6,602 nt of DNA from Clostridia bacterium. GTDB lineage: Bacteria; Bacillota_A; Clostridia; Oscillospirales; CAG-382. Where the stretch lies: contig JAGAAM010000226.1 of NCBI GenBank assembly GCA_017615235.1, positions 1-6,602 on the forward strand, read 5' to 3'. A model generated the notes under the pieces. The model was not told the DNA's origin. It was given only the letters and a program-made list of their open reading frames with translations, and searched no databases. Both the position numbers and the translations under genes were made by a program. Every line of letters begins with the position of its first letter. Position 1 is the first letter of the stretch. Shown here one piece after another: positions 1-5,897 of the stretch.

Positions 1-228
1 GAATGGCCTTCCTACGACGAAGCTCTCACCGTCGACGACGAAAAAGAGATCGCCGTCCAGGTCTGCGGCAGGCTCCGCGGCACTCTGCTCATCCCCGCCG
101 GAAGCGAGGAGGACGCCGTCTGGGAAATGATACTGTCCAAACCGGAGTTCGCTCCCTTCATCGAGGGCAAACAGATCATCAAGAAGATCTACGTCAAAGA
201 CAGGCTCTTTAACGTGGTGGTGAAATAA
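1..228 (+). CDS. leuS: Leucyl-tRNA synthetase, C-terminal fragment (5' end outside window)
   Basis: Frame 1 is open from the first base to a TAA at 226-228, giving 75 residues. The sequence matches the extreme C-terminus of bacterial leucyl-tRNA synthetase: WPSYDEALTVDDEKEIAVQV at the start, then the QVCGRLRG segment (usually QVNGKvR), an acidic helix, FIEGKQIIKKIYV, and the closing LFNVVVK. This is the C-terminal domain that contacts the tRNA elbow; the catalytic, editing and anticodon-binding parts lie upstream of the window. The enzyme charges tRNA-Leu with leucine in the cytoplasm. The usual Asn of the QVNGK motif is Cys here, which is unusual but outside the active site. The stop is 12 nt before the next gene, whose ribosome binding site overlaps this stop codon, so the two are probably co-transcribed. 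Confidence 0.93.
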   Translation, partial: EWPSYDEALTVDDEKEIAVQVCGRLRGTLLIPAGSEEDAVWEMILSKPEFAPFIEGKQIIKKIYVKDRLFNVVVK

Positions 229-240
229 AGGAGTCATACC

Positions 241-966
241 ATGAAAAACACGATAAAAGTCAACAAAGGCAACGCTAAAATAGTCGCGCACAGGGGGCTT
301 TCCGGCATCGAAAGGGAAAACACCTGTTCCGCTTTCGTAGCCGCGGGCAACCGCAGCTATTTCGGCATCGAGACCGACGTCCGCGCGACCAAGGACGGCA
401 AATACGTCCTTCTGCACGACGACACGACCGAAAGGTGCGGCATCGACGTGCTGGAGCCGAAGAACTGCACTCTGCGGACCATCCAGTCCGTCGTCCTCAA
501 GGATAAGGACGAAAAGCGCGGAAGGGTCGACCTGCGCGTGCCGGAGATGGTGGATTACATCCGCATCTGCGAAAAATACGGCAAGGTCGGCGTACTGGAG
601 TTCAAAGGCCTTTACACCGACGAACAGATGAAGGAGATCGTGGAGATCATCAAAGCGGAGTATTCTCTCGACGGGATGATATTCATTTCCTTCGCGTTCG
701 ACAACCTTCTCACTCTCCGCCGCGTCTGCCCGGAGGCGCATTGCCAGTTCCTCACCGGCGAGTATAAAGAAGAGATACTTCAAAGCCTCGTCGAGAACAA
801 GATGGGCATCGACATCTGGTCCGGCGCACTGACCGAAGAAGCTCAGGTAAGGCATATGCTCGACCTGGGTATCGAGGTCAACGTCTGGACGGTCGACGAT
901 CCCGCCGCGGCGGAAAAACTCATCTCCTGGGGAGTACAGTTCATAACCTCCAACATCCTTGAATAA
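241..966 (+). CDS. Glycerophosphodiester phosphodiesterase (GDPD family), cytoplasmic
   Basis: The 241-residue product has all main GDPD-family landmarks on a TIM-barrel-sized chain. These are AHRG at 16-19 with catalytic His17 and Arg18, EN at 26-27, the metal-binding E-x-D (Glu44, Asp46), the second catalytic His59 in LLHDD, the E-x-K pair (Glu120, Lys122), VNVWTVDD near 214-221 and a closing GVQFITSN. The family hydrolyses glycerophosphodiesters such as glycerophosphocholine to sn-glycerol-3-phosphate and an alcohol. No signal peptide or membrane segment is seen, so it should act in the cytosol on deacylated phospholipid or teichoic-acid-derived products; the exact substrate cannot be read from sequence. 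The ATG at 241 follows AAAGGAG (227-233) by 7 nt. The gene lies 12 nt after leuS and 22 nt before a lipoprotein gene. Confidence 0.93.
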   Translation: MKNTIKVNKGNAKIVAHRGLSGIERENTCSAFVAAGNRSYFGIETDVRATKDGKYVLLHDDTTERCGIDVLEPKNCTLRTIQSVVLKDKDEKRGRVDLRVPEMVDYIRICEKYGKVGVLEFKGLYTDEQMKEIVEIIKAEYSLDGMIFISFAFDNLLTLRRVCPEAHCQFLTGEYKEEILQSLVENKMGIDIWSGALTEEAQVRHMLDLGIEVNVWTVDDPAAAEKLISWGVQFITSNILE

Positions 967-974
967 AAACGTCC

Positions 975-982
975 GAAAGGGG
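975..982 (+). promoter_or_regulatory. Ribosome binding site that sets the start of the LRR lipoprotein
   Basis: GAAAGGGG lies 6 nt before the ATG at 989. An in-frame TTG at 959 would lengthen the protein by 10 residues and overlap the upstream gene. It would also put the charged stretch NKNVRKGSR ahead of an otherwise normal lipoprotein signal peptide. The ATG at 989 is therefore the preferred start. Confidence 0.8.
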
Positions 983-988
983 TCCAGA

Positions 989-2386
989 ATGAAAAGGGTA
1001 TTTTTAAGGACTGCGATCGCGGTCCTGGCGCTCGTCGTCGCGGCGGCGGCTTTCACCGGCTGCGGATCGGGAAACGGCGGAACGGGCGGAACGAACTCCG
1101 GGTCGTCCGGGCGCCGTACGAGCGAGGGCTTGAAATACACTCTCGCGCAGGATCAGCAGTCCTATATCGTTTCCGGCAACAACATAAAACGCAGCACCGA
1201 CGTTATAATCCCTTCGCAGTATAAAAAACTTCCGGTCTCCGCTATCGGCGACAACGCCTTCAAGGGCAACACCGTTATAAAAAACGTGACGGTCGGTTCG
1301 AACGTCGTTTCGGTCGGCAATAACGCTTTCCGAAGCTGTACTTCGCTTGAATCGGTCGTGATCCCCGAAGGCGTGAAGGCCATCGGCGATTACGCTTTCG
1401 GCGGCTGTTCCGCGCTCAACGCGGCGGAACTTCCGGCAAGTCTTATGACAATAGGCGATTACGCCTTCACCGGATGCAGATCGCTTAAAGCGATAAACCT
1501 TCCCGCCGGAGTCGCGGCGATAGGCGAATCGGCGTTTTCAGGATGCTGCGAGGTCGAAAGCATGACCGTTTCGGAGGACAACGCCGTTTATATCGCAAAA
1601 GGCGACTGTATCATCGAATTCGCTTCGAAAACGCTTGTCGCGGGATGCAAAAACAGCGTGATCCCGGACGACGGCAGCGTTCAGATCATCGCGATCGAAG
1701 CTTTTGCCGAATGCGTCGGGCTTGAAAGCATTACCCTTCCTTCGGGACTGACCGCCATAAGCGAAAGCGCTTTCGCGGGATGCACCGGACTTAAATCGGT
1801 CAATATACCCGCGTCGGTGACCGATATAAGCGTTTGCGCGTTCGAGGAATGCGCCGGGCTTGAAGAGATAACCGCCGAGGAAGGCAACCCGAGGTATCAA
1901 AGCGCCGGCAACTGCCTTATCGAGACCGGAACAAAAACGCTCGTCGCCGGGTGCAAGGCGTCCGTCATCCCCGCCGACGGAAGCGTGGAGGCCATCGCCG
2001 AGAAGGCGTTCTCGAAGTGCGAAGGCATCGTTTCGCTCACCGTTCCGGGCAGTGTGAAACAGATCGGCAATTACGCGTTTTACAATATTTCCTCGCTTGA
2101 AAACATCGTCCTTGAAGAAGGCGTCGAGCGCGTCGGCGGCTGTGCTTTCGCCGCCTGCCCGAACCTTAAGACGGCAAAATTCCCGGCGAGCCTGAAACTT
2201 ATCGTCGCGAAATGCTTTTTCGGCTGCGGCTCGCTTTCTTCCGTCGAGTTCGCGAAGACCGACGGCTGGAAGACCGCTTCGAACGCTTCCGGTTCCGACG
2301 GCAAAACCGTTTCGGTCGGCGATCCCGCCGCCGCGGCGAAGGCGCTTACAGGGGAACACGAATCCTCGTTCTGGGTAAATAAATAA
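989..2386 (+). CDS. BspA-type leucine-rich-repeat surface lipoprotein
   Basis: The 465-residue product starts with a lipoprotein signal peptide: basic MKR, a hydrophobic stretch to residue 22, and lipobox FTGC with Cys25 as the lipidation site. A Gly/Ser-rich linker (26-43) follows. From about residue 83 to 420 it consists of LRR_5/BspA-type repeats with consensus I-x-x-x-AF-x-x-C-x-x-L-x-x-(I/V)-x-(I/L)-P. The key Phe recurs at 91, 114, 137, 160, 183, 239, 262, 285, 341, 364, 387 and 410, so the spacing is exactly 23 except for two 56-residue intervals. Each long interval carries a TLVAGCK-x-SVIP insert. The tail (about 421-465) has the GW...VGDPAAAAKAL pattern I associate with the ends of such Clostridia proteins. 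It should sit anchored outside the cytoplasmic membrane. BspA-like proteins are often adhesins, but no ligand can be inferred here. It is probably transcribed with the upstream phosphodiesterase. Confidence 0.9.
   Translation: MKRVFLRTAIAVLALVVAAAAFTGCGSGNGGTGGTNSGSSGRRTSEGLKYTLAQDQQSYIVSGNNIKRSTDVIIPSQYKKLPVSAIGDNAFKGNTVIKNVTVGSNVVSVGNNAFRSCTSLESVVIPEGVKAIGDYAFGGCSALNAAELPASLMTIGDYAFTGCRSLKAINLPAGVAAIGESAFSGCCEVESMTVSEDNAVYIAKGDCIIEFASKTLVAGCKNSVIPDDGSVQIIAIEAFAECVGLESITLPSGLTAISESAFAGCTGLKSVNIPASVTDISVCAFEECAGLEEITAEEGNPRYQSAGNCLIETGTKTLVAGCKASVIPADGSVEAIAEKAFSKCEGIVSLTVPGSVKQIGNYAFYNISSLENIVLEEGVERVGGCAFAACPNLKTAKFPASLKLIVAKCFFGCGSLSSVEFAKTDGWKTASNASGSDGKTVSVGDPAAAAKALTGEHESSFWVNK
1535..2146 (+). 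repeat. Two 306-bp coding superunits inside the LRR gene
   Basis: Residues 183-284 and 285-386 of the LRR protein align end to end with a constant offset of 102 residues. Each superunit contains one 56-residue interval with a GN/DN...Y...G(D/N)C(I/L)IE...KTLVAGCK-x-SVIP-x-DGSV insert, followed by two ordinary 23-residue repeats. The peptides are clearly homologous, but the DNA has diverged at many positions. This looks like an old internal duplication and not a recent tandem expansion. Confidence 0.8.
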
Positions 2387-2397
2387 CGCAAGGCAAT

Positions 2398-2447
2398 AAA
2401 AAACCGGCTGAGTAAGGACAGGCATCCTTATTTCAGTCGGTTTTTTT
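2398..2447 (+). terminator. Rho-independent terminator, probably bidirectional
   Basis: The stem CCGGCTGAGTAAGGA (2404-2418) pairs with TCCTTATTTCAGTCGG (2425-2440), with one bulge and G-U wobbles, around a short CAGGCA loop. Seven T follow on the + strand (2441-2447). It lies 11 nt after the LRR stop codon, so it ends the leuS-GDPD-LRR unit. The 5' flank holds six A (2398-2403), which read as a U-tract on the - strand, so it may also stop transcription arriving from the lipoprotein operon. Confidence 0.88.
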
Positions 2448-2468
2448 GTCGCTGATCGGCGCAAGCAG

Positions 2469-2705
2469 GACGTTTGTGTGCCAAACGTCAAACGATAATG
2501 ATGTTTGCCCTGACGGGCAAATGATGATTTTGCCTTACGGCAAAAATGATGATGCTCCTTTCAGTCGCAATGATGAGATGCATTTCGCCCATGCGCGTAT
2601 GCGCTCATCATTCGGCGCCGGCCGATCATCATGCGCGTATGCGCTCATCATATTCCGCGCAAGGGGAATGCATCATTTGCCGAGTGTCCTTAAGAACACT
2701 CGGCA
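2469..2705. repeat. Array of short hairpins separated by ATGATG / CATCAT spacers
   Basis: This non-coding stretch holds successive inverted repeats. Long-stem hairpins are 2469-2489 (GACGTTTG stem, 8 bp), 2504-2521 (TTTGCCC, 7 bp), 2528-2545 (TTTTGCC, 7 bp) and 2678-2705 (TGCCGAGTGT, 10 bp). Weaker ones are 2593-2604 (GCGC), 2612-2625 (TCGGC), 2633-2644 (GCGC) and 2652-2669 (ATTCC). Spacers contain ATGATG at 2498-2503, 2521-2526, 2546-2554 (three ATG) and 2570-2575, then CATCAT at 2606-2611, 2627-2632, 2646-2651 and 2671-2676. The spacer motif therefore flips strand in the middle. Stem sequences differ, so this is neither a CRISPR nor a simple tandem repeat. Function is unknown. Confidence 0.85.
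2590..2651. repeat. 22-bp exact direct repeat, two copies 40 bp apart
   Basis: The 22-bp stretch at 2590-2611 recurs identically at 2630-2651. Each copy contains GCGC-GTAT-GCGC followed by TCATCAT. Between them lies the perfect 5-bp hairpin TCGGC/GCCGA (2612-2625). This is one repeated unit inside the larger hairpin array. Confidence 0.9.
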
Positions 2706-2771
2706 TGATCCGGAGTTTTTTCGCGGTTTTATTCATTCCGCCCGTCTTCAGGGATCATCGAAAAGCCGCTT
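2706..2771. other. Remaining intergenic tail with no recognised element
   Basis: Between the last hairpin and the stop of the next - strand gene I see a T6 run at 2716-2721 and a T4 run at 2727-2730. There is no convincing stem next to either and no coding signal on either strand. The full gene-free gap is 2387-2771, made up of the terminator, the hairpin array and this tail. Confidence 0.5.
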
Positions 2772-3584
2772 TCAATCCTCCACGTAAATATCTTCGACCA
2801 TCGAATAAACGTTTTTGAGCAGTTTGCGCAGGCTCGCGGGCTGGAGCCAGATCCCGTCTATCACGATCACCGCTACTTCGCCGCTGTCGGCTTCCACGCT
2901 GTCGGCTTCGGCGGTGTTGAGATATATCACGAAGGAGTATTTCGCGCCTTCCGTTATTTCGGCGGACACGAGTTTTTCGCCTGCGGTTTTTAAAGTCCCG
3001 AACAGTTCGCCGAGCTTTTCTGCGGATATCCCGGTTTCTTCTCTGCCGGCGATCTCCTGTTTTGCCTCGGCGGACAGCGCGTCGAATTTGTTGAACAGCG
3101 CCAGGAATTCGTTCCCTATCTCCGCGAATCCTTCGGAGTACATCGAAAGCTCGGCGGCGGCGACCTCCGCACGGTCTCCGAACTCGATATACGCCCTGTA
3201 ATTCTCGCCGTAATAATCGACCGCGTCCTCGTGATCGTCCATCGTGTCGAGTTCGAACGAGGTATATACGTCGCCGTATGCCTTGGTCACGGAAATAATT
3301 CTTATCAACGCCTTGATCTCGGCGGCGAGGAATCCGTTCGTCTCGGCGTCGACCATATCGTCGATCGTGTAGGACGCAAGGTTTTTAAGCTCTACCTGCG
3401 CACTAAGCGACGCGGTCGGATCGGCTTCGCCCGCTGCAGTTCCGCTTTCCTCCGGCGTTTTGCTTTCGGTCGCCGCCGTTTTGCTTTCGGCGGTGCTTGA
3501 GCTTTCGCCTGTGCCGGCGTTACCGCCGCAGGCGGAAAGAATCATTGCAAGCGCAAGAAGCAATAATACGATCGTCTTTTTCAT
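2772..3584 (-). CDS. Lipoprotein of unknown function, helix-rich body (third gene of the lipoprotein operon)
   Basis: The 270-residue product has a standard lipoprotein signal peptide (MKK, then a Leu-rich core) and lipobox LSAC with Cys19. A Ser/Thr/Glu/Ala linker to about residue 60 contains the doubled TAESKTAATESKT. The body (about 65-270) is acidic and looks largely helical, with segments such as AAEIKALIRII and LGELFGTLKTAGEKL, then a hydrophobic strand VAVIVIDGIWL (237-247) and an acidic end. I do not recognise the family. The ATG at 3584 is preceded by AGAAGGGG (3594-3601) at 9 nt. It lies 100 nt downstream of the previous lipoprotein gene, so read-through or its own promoter are both possible. 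Residues 10-22 and 31-47 are encoded by DNA identical to the leader of the gene ending at 4660, yet the bodies are unrelated. It should be anchored outside the membrane. Confidence 0.85.
   Translation of the reverse strand: MKKTIVLLLLALAMILSACGGNAGTGESSSTAESKTAATESKTPEESGTAAGEADPTASLSAQVELKNLASYTIDDMVDAETNGFLAAEIKALIRIISVTKAYGDVYTSFELDTMDDHEDAVDYYGENYRAYIEFGDRAEVAAAELSMYSEGFAEIGNEFLALFNKFDALSAEAKQEIAGREETGISAEKLGELFGTLKTAGEKLVSAEITEGAKYSFVIYLNTAEADSVEADSGEVAVIVIDGIWLQPASLRKLLKNVYSMVEDIYVED
3443..3557 (-). repeat. Duplicated lipoprotein leader, copy 1
   Basis: Two blocks, 3518-3557 (40 bp, lipobox region) and 3443-3492 (50 bp, linker), are identical base for base to 5727-5766 and 5664-5713. 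They are in the same order and orientation. The segment between the blocks is 25 bp here and 13 bp in the other copy, a difference of exactly four codons. The similarity stops at both edges. Confidence 0.93.
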
Positions 3585-3684
3585 AGCTTTTTACCCCTTC
3601 TTGTATACGCAGGAAGTGCCGTTTGTTCCGGCGTTATTCTGCGATCTGCATATCTGCTGTAAAGTTCGATTATCGTTCCTCGGT

Positions 3685-4635
3685 TTAATCCTCGTCGAAA
3701 GATTTGCCTTCTTCGGCGTAGTATTCATCGAACGAAACTATCTCCAGATCGCGGGCGTTCGCTTTTATGGTAACGATATCGTCGTCTCCGTTGTAATACG
3801 AGACGATTATATCGTCGGGATCGTCGCTTTCGGGATCGAATTCGATTTTATCCACGCCCCAACGGTTCTCGTCCGGGATCGGCAAACGGTAGAAGTTTCC
3901 GTCCGAGTCGATGATACGCCAGGACGGCTCGTCTATAGCGTCCCAATCTTTAATGATAATAAAAGCAGAAGATTCTGAATAAAACGCTTGCCCTTGCTGT
4001 ACGTACGTTTTGCTGCCGCCATATATCGTTTTTACTCCTGCAATAACATGATAATCCATATTGTCCCACGGATCGTCGAAAATAAACAGACGACCTTTTG
4101 ATGTTACGCCCGCTAAATTTTCAAATCCGAAGTAATAAACCGCTCCTTTATACAGTGCCCCTAAGCCTTTGCTCTCTTGAACGCTTTTGTCCCTGCCGTA
4201 TTTGATTAGTCTGCCCTCGAAAGCGATCGCTTCTTCGCCGTCCCATTCAGAAGTCAAAAGAGTTTTATCTATTACGTATAAACGGCTGAAACTATCAGGC
4301 CAGTGCAAGACAAACGTCTTCCCGGGGCATTTTTCGCAAGTAAACATTGTCTCGCTGTTGCCGATTGGGGTAAAATCGCGCTCTGTTAAATAAGGGATCT
4401 TCTTCTCTTGAACCTCATCGGAAACGTCTTCTGCGAACGAAGTATCTTCTTCGGACGTCGAATCTTCGCTGCCGGATGTTTCACTTATATCCGCAGAGTT
4501 ATCCGATACGGCGGCGCTTATAGCTGCGATCGAATCGGACACACACGACGTATCATCAACGGTGCCGCACGAAGTAAAAGCCGAAAGCAGAAAAACGAGT
4601 ATGAAGATAATAAGTACAGTTCTTCTTAAATTCAT
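3685..4635 (-). CDS. Lipoprotein of unknown function with DDPDD motif (second gene of the operon)
   Basis: The 316-residue product has a long hydrophobic signal peptide and lipobox FTSC (Cys23), then a Ser/Asp/Glu-rich linker to about residue 76. The body contains a C-x-x-C pair (Cys100, Cys103), aromatic strand-like segments (GALYKGAVYYFGFENLAG), and near its end IIDSDGNFYRLP (241-252) followed by IEFDPESDDPDDIIVSYY (264-281). The same order of motifs occurs at the end of the gene just upstream, so the two bodies are probably homologous, while their leaders differ. I recognise no named family or catalytic motif. The start ATG at 4635 follows GAGGAA (4642-4647) by 6 nt; another ATG at 4639 is out of frame. 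It begins 24 nt after the upstream stop, which fits an operon. Stretches here are AT-rich: 4081-4140 is 35% G+C by count. Confidence 0.86.
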   Translation of the reverse strand: MNLRRTVLIIFILVFLLSAFTSCGTVDDTSCVSDSIAAISAAVSDNSADISETSGSEDSTSEEDTSFAEDVSDEVQEKKIPYLTERDFTPIGNSETMFTCEKCPGKTFVLHWPDSFSRLYVIDKTLLTSEWDGEEAIAFEGRLIKYGRDKSVQESKGLGALYKGAVYYFGFENLAGVTSKGRLFIFDDPWDNMDYHVIAGVKTIYGGSKTYVQQGQAFYSESSAFIIIKDWDAIDEPSWRIIDSDGNFYRLPIPDENRWGVDKIEFDPESDDPDDIIVSYYNGDDDIVTIKANARDLEIVSFDEYYAEEGKSFDED

Positions 4636-4659
4636 TCATCATTCCTCATTATTTGCCGC

Positions 4660-5790
4660 TCAACCCTCATCTTCATAAGGGTCGTGGTAGGTCAAGCCCA
4701 GGTGTTCGCAAAGATTCTGCCCGTACGACGCGTTGTATTCCTCGATATCCTCGGCACTGCTCATGACTTCGGTATCGCGGAGATTGAAACGGTATTCGAC
4801 GCAATCATAAGACCAGGCTTCATCTTCGCCGACCGACACTTCCGGTAAATACCAACGGTCTTTACTTTGGTTGTAAACAAGCGGAACGTATTCGATCACA
4901 ACGTCGTCGGGATCGTCGGATGATTCGTCATAACGGATCGATTTGATCTCGTACGGGACTTCGATATCAACGTACGGGAGTTTGCGCCCGTTGCCGTCAA
5001 GATCCACTATGCAGCAGGGACAAGTGTCCAAAAGGGCATACGTATCCATCATAGCGATAACAAAGCCGCTGTCCTCCCTATGCGAAAGGTTTGATACCTG
5101 CGCAGCTTTGAAACCGGTGGCTTTAAAATAGATGCTTTCACTTGCGGCCACATAGACACCTTCGACTTTGACCGGCTCCGAACACGTGTAAAACACGTTG
5201 CTCCCAATACGGTGATATTCATTTGCGTTATCGATCCCGGTAAGCAGGTCTATATCAAACGGGACGCCGCTTTCCTCATACGGCTCTTTTGTCAGCTCTT
5301 TTGAGCAGTATAAGTAAAGCTTTTCCTTTGTGTGTTCTTTCACATAATCCAGGCTGACGAAATGCCCTGCAGAATCGGTAATCTCATTATAATTGACGTA
5401 ATAACCTTTGAATACCAAAACAGGATAATCGTCAACCGAAAACCGATCGACAATTTCGTTGACGACATAAAACTTCGCTACGGAAGAAGTATCATCGCCT
5501 GAGGGTTCAGGATATTTGTAGTAGTTCATCCGTATACAGACGTTATCCGGAAATTTCGGGTGGATGTAGAATTCGGGATACGGAAAATCCGCCAGAAGTT
5601 TTTCGACGTCGTAAACGGGTTTCTTTTCTCCTGTGCTTGTATCCGTTTCGCTCGTTTCGGACGCGCTTTCCTCCGGCGTTTTGCTTTCGGTCGCCGCCGT
5701 TTTGCTTTCGGCGACGCTTATATCTTCGTTACCGCCGCAGGCGGAAAGAATCATTGCAAGCGCAAGCGTTATTACAAGCAATTTCTTCAT
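4660..5790 (-). CDS. Lipoprotein of unknown function with DDPDD motif (first gene of the operon)
   Basis: The 376-residue product has signal peptide MKKLLVITLALAMILSAC with Cys18 as the lipidation site, then a linker rich in Ser, Thr and Glu to about residue 57. The body is rich in Tyr, Asp and Val and probably mainly beta. It ends with an unusual TCPCC cluster (256-260), IVDLDGNGRKLP (261-272), IRYDESSDDPDDVVIEY (285-301) and an acidic tail. The IVDxDGN...LP and SDDPDD motifs recur in the same order in the next gene, so they look like paralogues. No known family is recognised. The ATG at 5790 is preceded by AAAGGAGAG (5797-5805), with 8 nt between GGAG and the start. As first gene of the - strand group it should carry the promoter upstream, but I find no convincing -35/-10 pair; TTATAC near 5858-5863 is only a weak -10 candidate. 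Confidence 0.86.
   Translation of the reverse strand: MKKLLVITLALAMILSACGGNEDISVAESKTAATESKTPEESASETSETDTSTGEKKPVYDVEKLLADFPYPEFYIHPKFPDNVCIRMNYYKYPEPSGDDTSSVAKFYVVNEIVDRFSVDDYPVLVFKGYYVNYNEITDSAGHFVSLDYVKEHTKEKLYLYCSKELTKEPYEESGVPFDIDLLTGIDNANEYHRIGSNVFYTCSEPVKVEGVYVAASESIYFKATGFKAAQVSNLSHREDSGFVIAMMDTYALLDTCPCCIVDLDGNGRKLPYVDIEVPYEIKSIRYDESSDDPDDVVIEYVPLVYNQSKDRWYLPEVSVGEDEAWSYDCVEYRFNLRDTEVMSSAEDIEEYNASYGQNLCEHLGLTYHDPYEDEG
5664..5766 (-). repeat. Duplicated lipoprotein leader, copy 2
   Basis: This is the partner of 3443-3557. It encodes residues 9-21 (end of the signal peptide through lipobox and GGN) and 26-42 (AESKTAATESKTPEES linker) of the operon's first lipoprotein. The two identical blocks total 90 bp with no synonymous change, whereas the coding DNA on either side shows no such match. 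Confidence 0.93.
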
Positions 5791-5828
5791 ATAAGTCTCT
5801 CCTTTTATCCGGCTTTCGCTAACGCGTC

Positions 5829-5843
5829 CGTCAGCGACTGACG
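5829..5843. other. Small hairpin upstream of the lipoprotein operon
   Basis: CGTCAG-CGA-CTGACG is a perfect 6-bp stem with a 3-nt loop. It lies between the ahcY stop and the first lipoprotein start. No T-tract follows on either strand, so it is not a standard terminator. It could be a processing or weak pausing site, or chance. Confidence 0.5.
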
Positions 5844-5862
5844 AAACAGCTCAGATCCGTAT

Positions 5863-5896
5863 AATTCTGAATTCTTAATTCTGAATTCTTAATTCT
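5863..5896. repeat. 14-bp tandem repeat, unit AATTCTGAATTCTT, about 2.4 copies
   Basis: Exact units lie at 5863-5876 and 5877-5890, with a partial third (AATTCT) at 5891-5896. The unit contains the palindrome GAATTC and, across unit junctions, TTAATT. The repeat abuts the ahcY stop codon (5898-5900) and is strikingly AT-rich beside G+C-rich coding DNA. On the - strand it would be the first transcribed sequence after ahcY. Confidence 0.92.
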
Positions 5897-5897
5897 C

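Noticed and set aside
959..988. In-frame TTG start for the LRR lipoprotein
   Set aside because: It has no fitting ribosome binding site and would spoil the signal peptide. The ATG at 989 has GAAAGGGG at the right distance.
1538..2491. 317-residue open frame on the - strand opposite the LRR gene
   Set aside because: It mirrors the 23-residue periodicity of the LRR gene, runs through the terminator, and has no signal peptide or recognisable domain. It is an antisense shadow.
2469..2705. Hairpin array as a CRISPR
   Set aside because: There is no constant repeat of 23-40 bp with unique spacers, stem sequences differ from unit to unit, and no cas gene is in the window.
2678..2721. Hairpin 2678-2705 plus T6 run as a rho-independent terminator
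   Set aside because: The T run starts 10 nt after the stem on the + strand, where transcription has already ended. On the - strand no T-tract follows.
2446..2818. Two overlapping + strand open frames (2446-2787 and 2546-2818) through the hairpin array
   Set aside because: Their peptides simply translate repeated palindromes, they start inside or beside the terminator, and they run into the 3' end of the opposite lipoprotein gene.
3585..3684. Promoter in the 100-nt gap before the last lipoprotein gene
   Set aside because: A TATACA-like hexamer lies near 3602-3607, but it would place the transcription start at or inside the ribosome binding site and no -35 partner is seen.
3460..3978. 172-residue + strand open frame across two lipoprotein genes
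   Set aside because: It overlaps two well-supported - strand lipoprotein genes with good ribosome binding sites and has no family resemblance.
5829..5843. 6-bp hairpin as the ahcY terminator
   Set aside because: No T-tract lies downstream on the - strand, so it does not meet the usual pattern.
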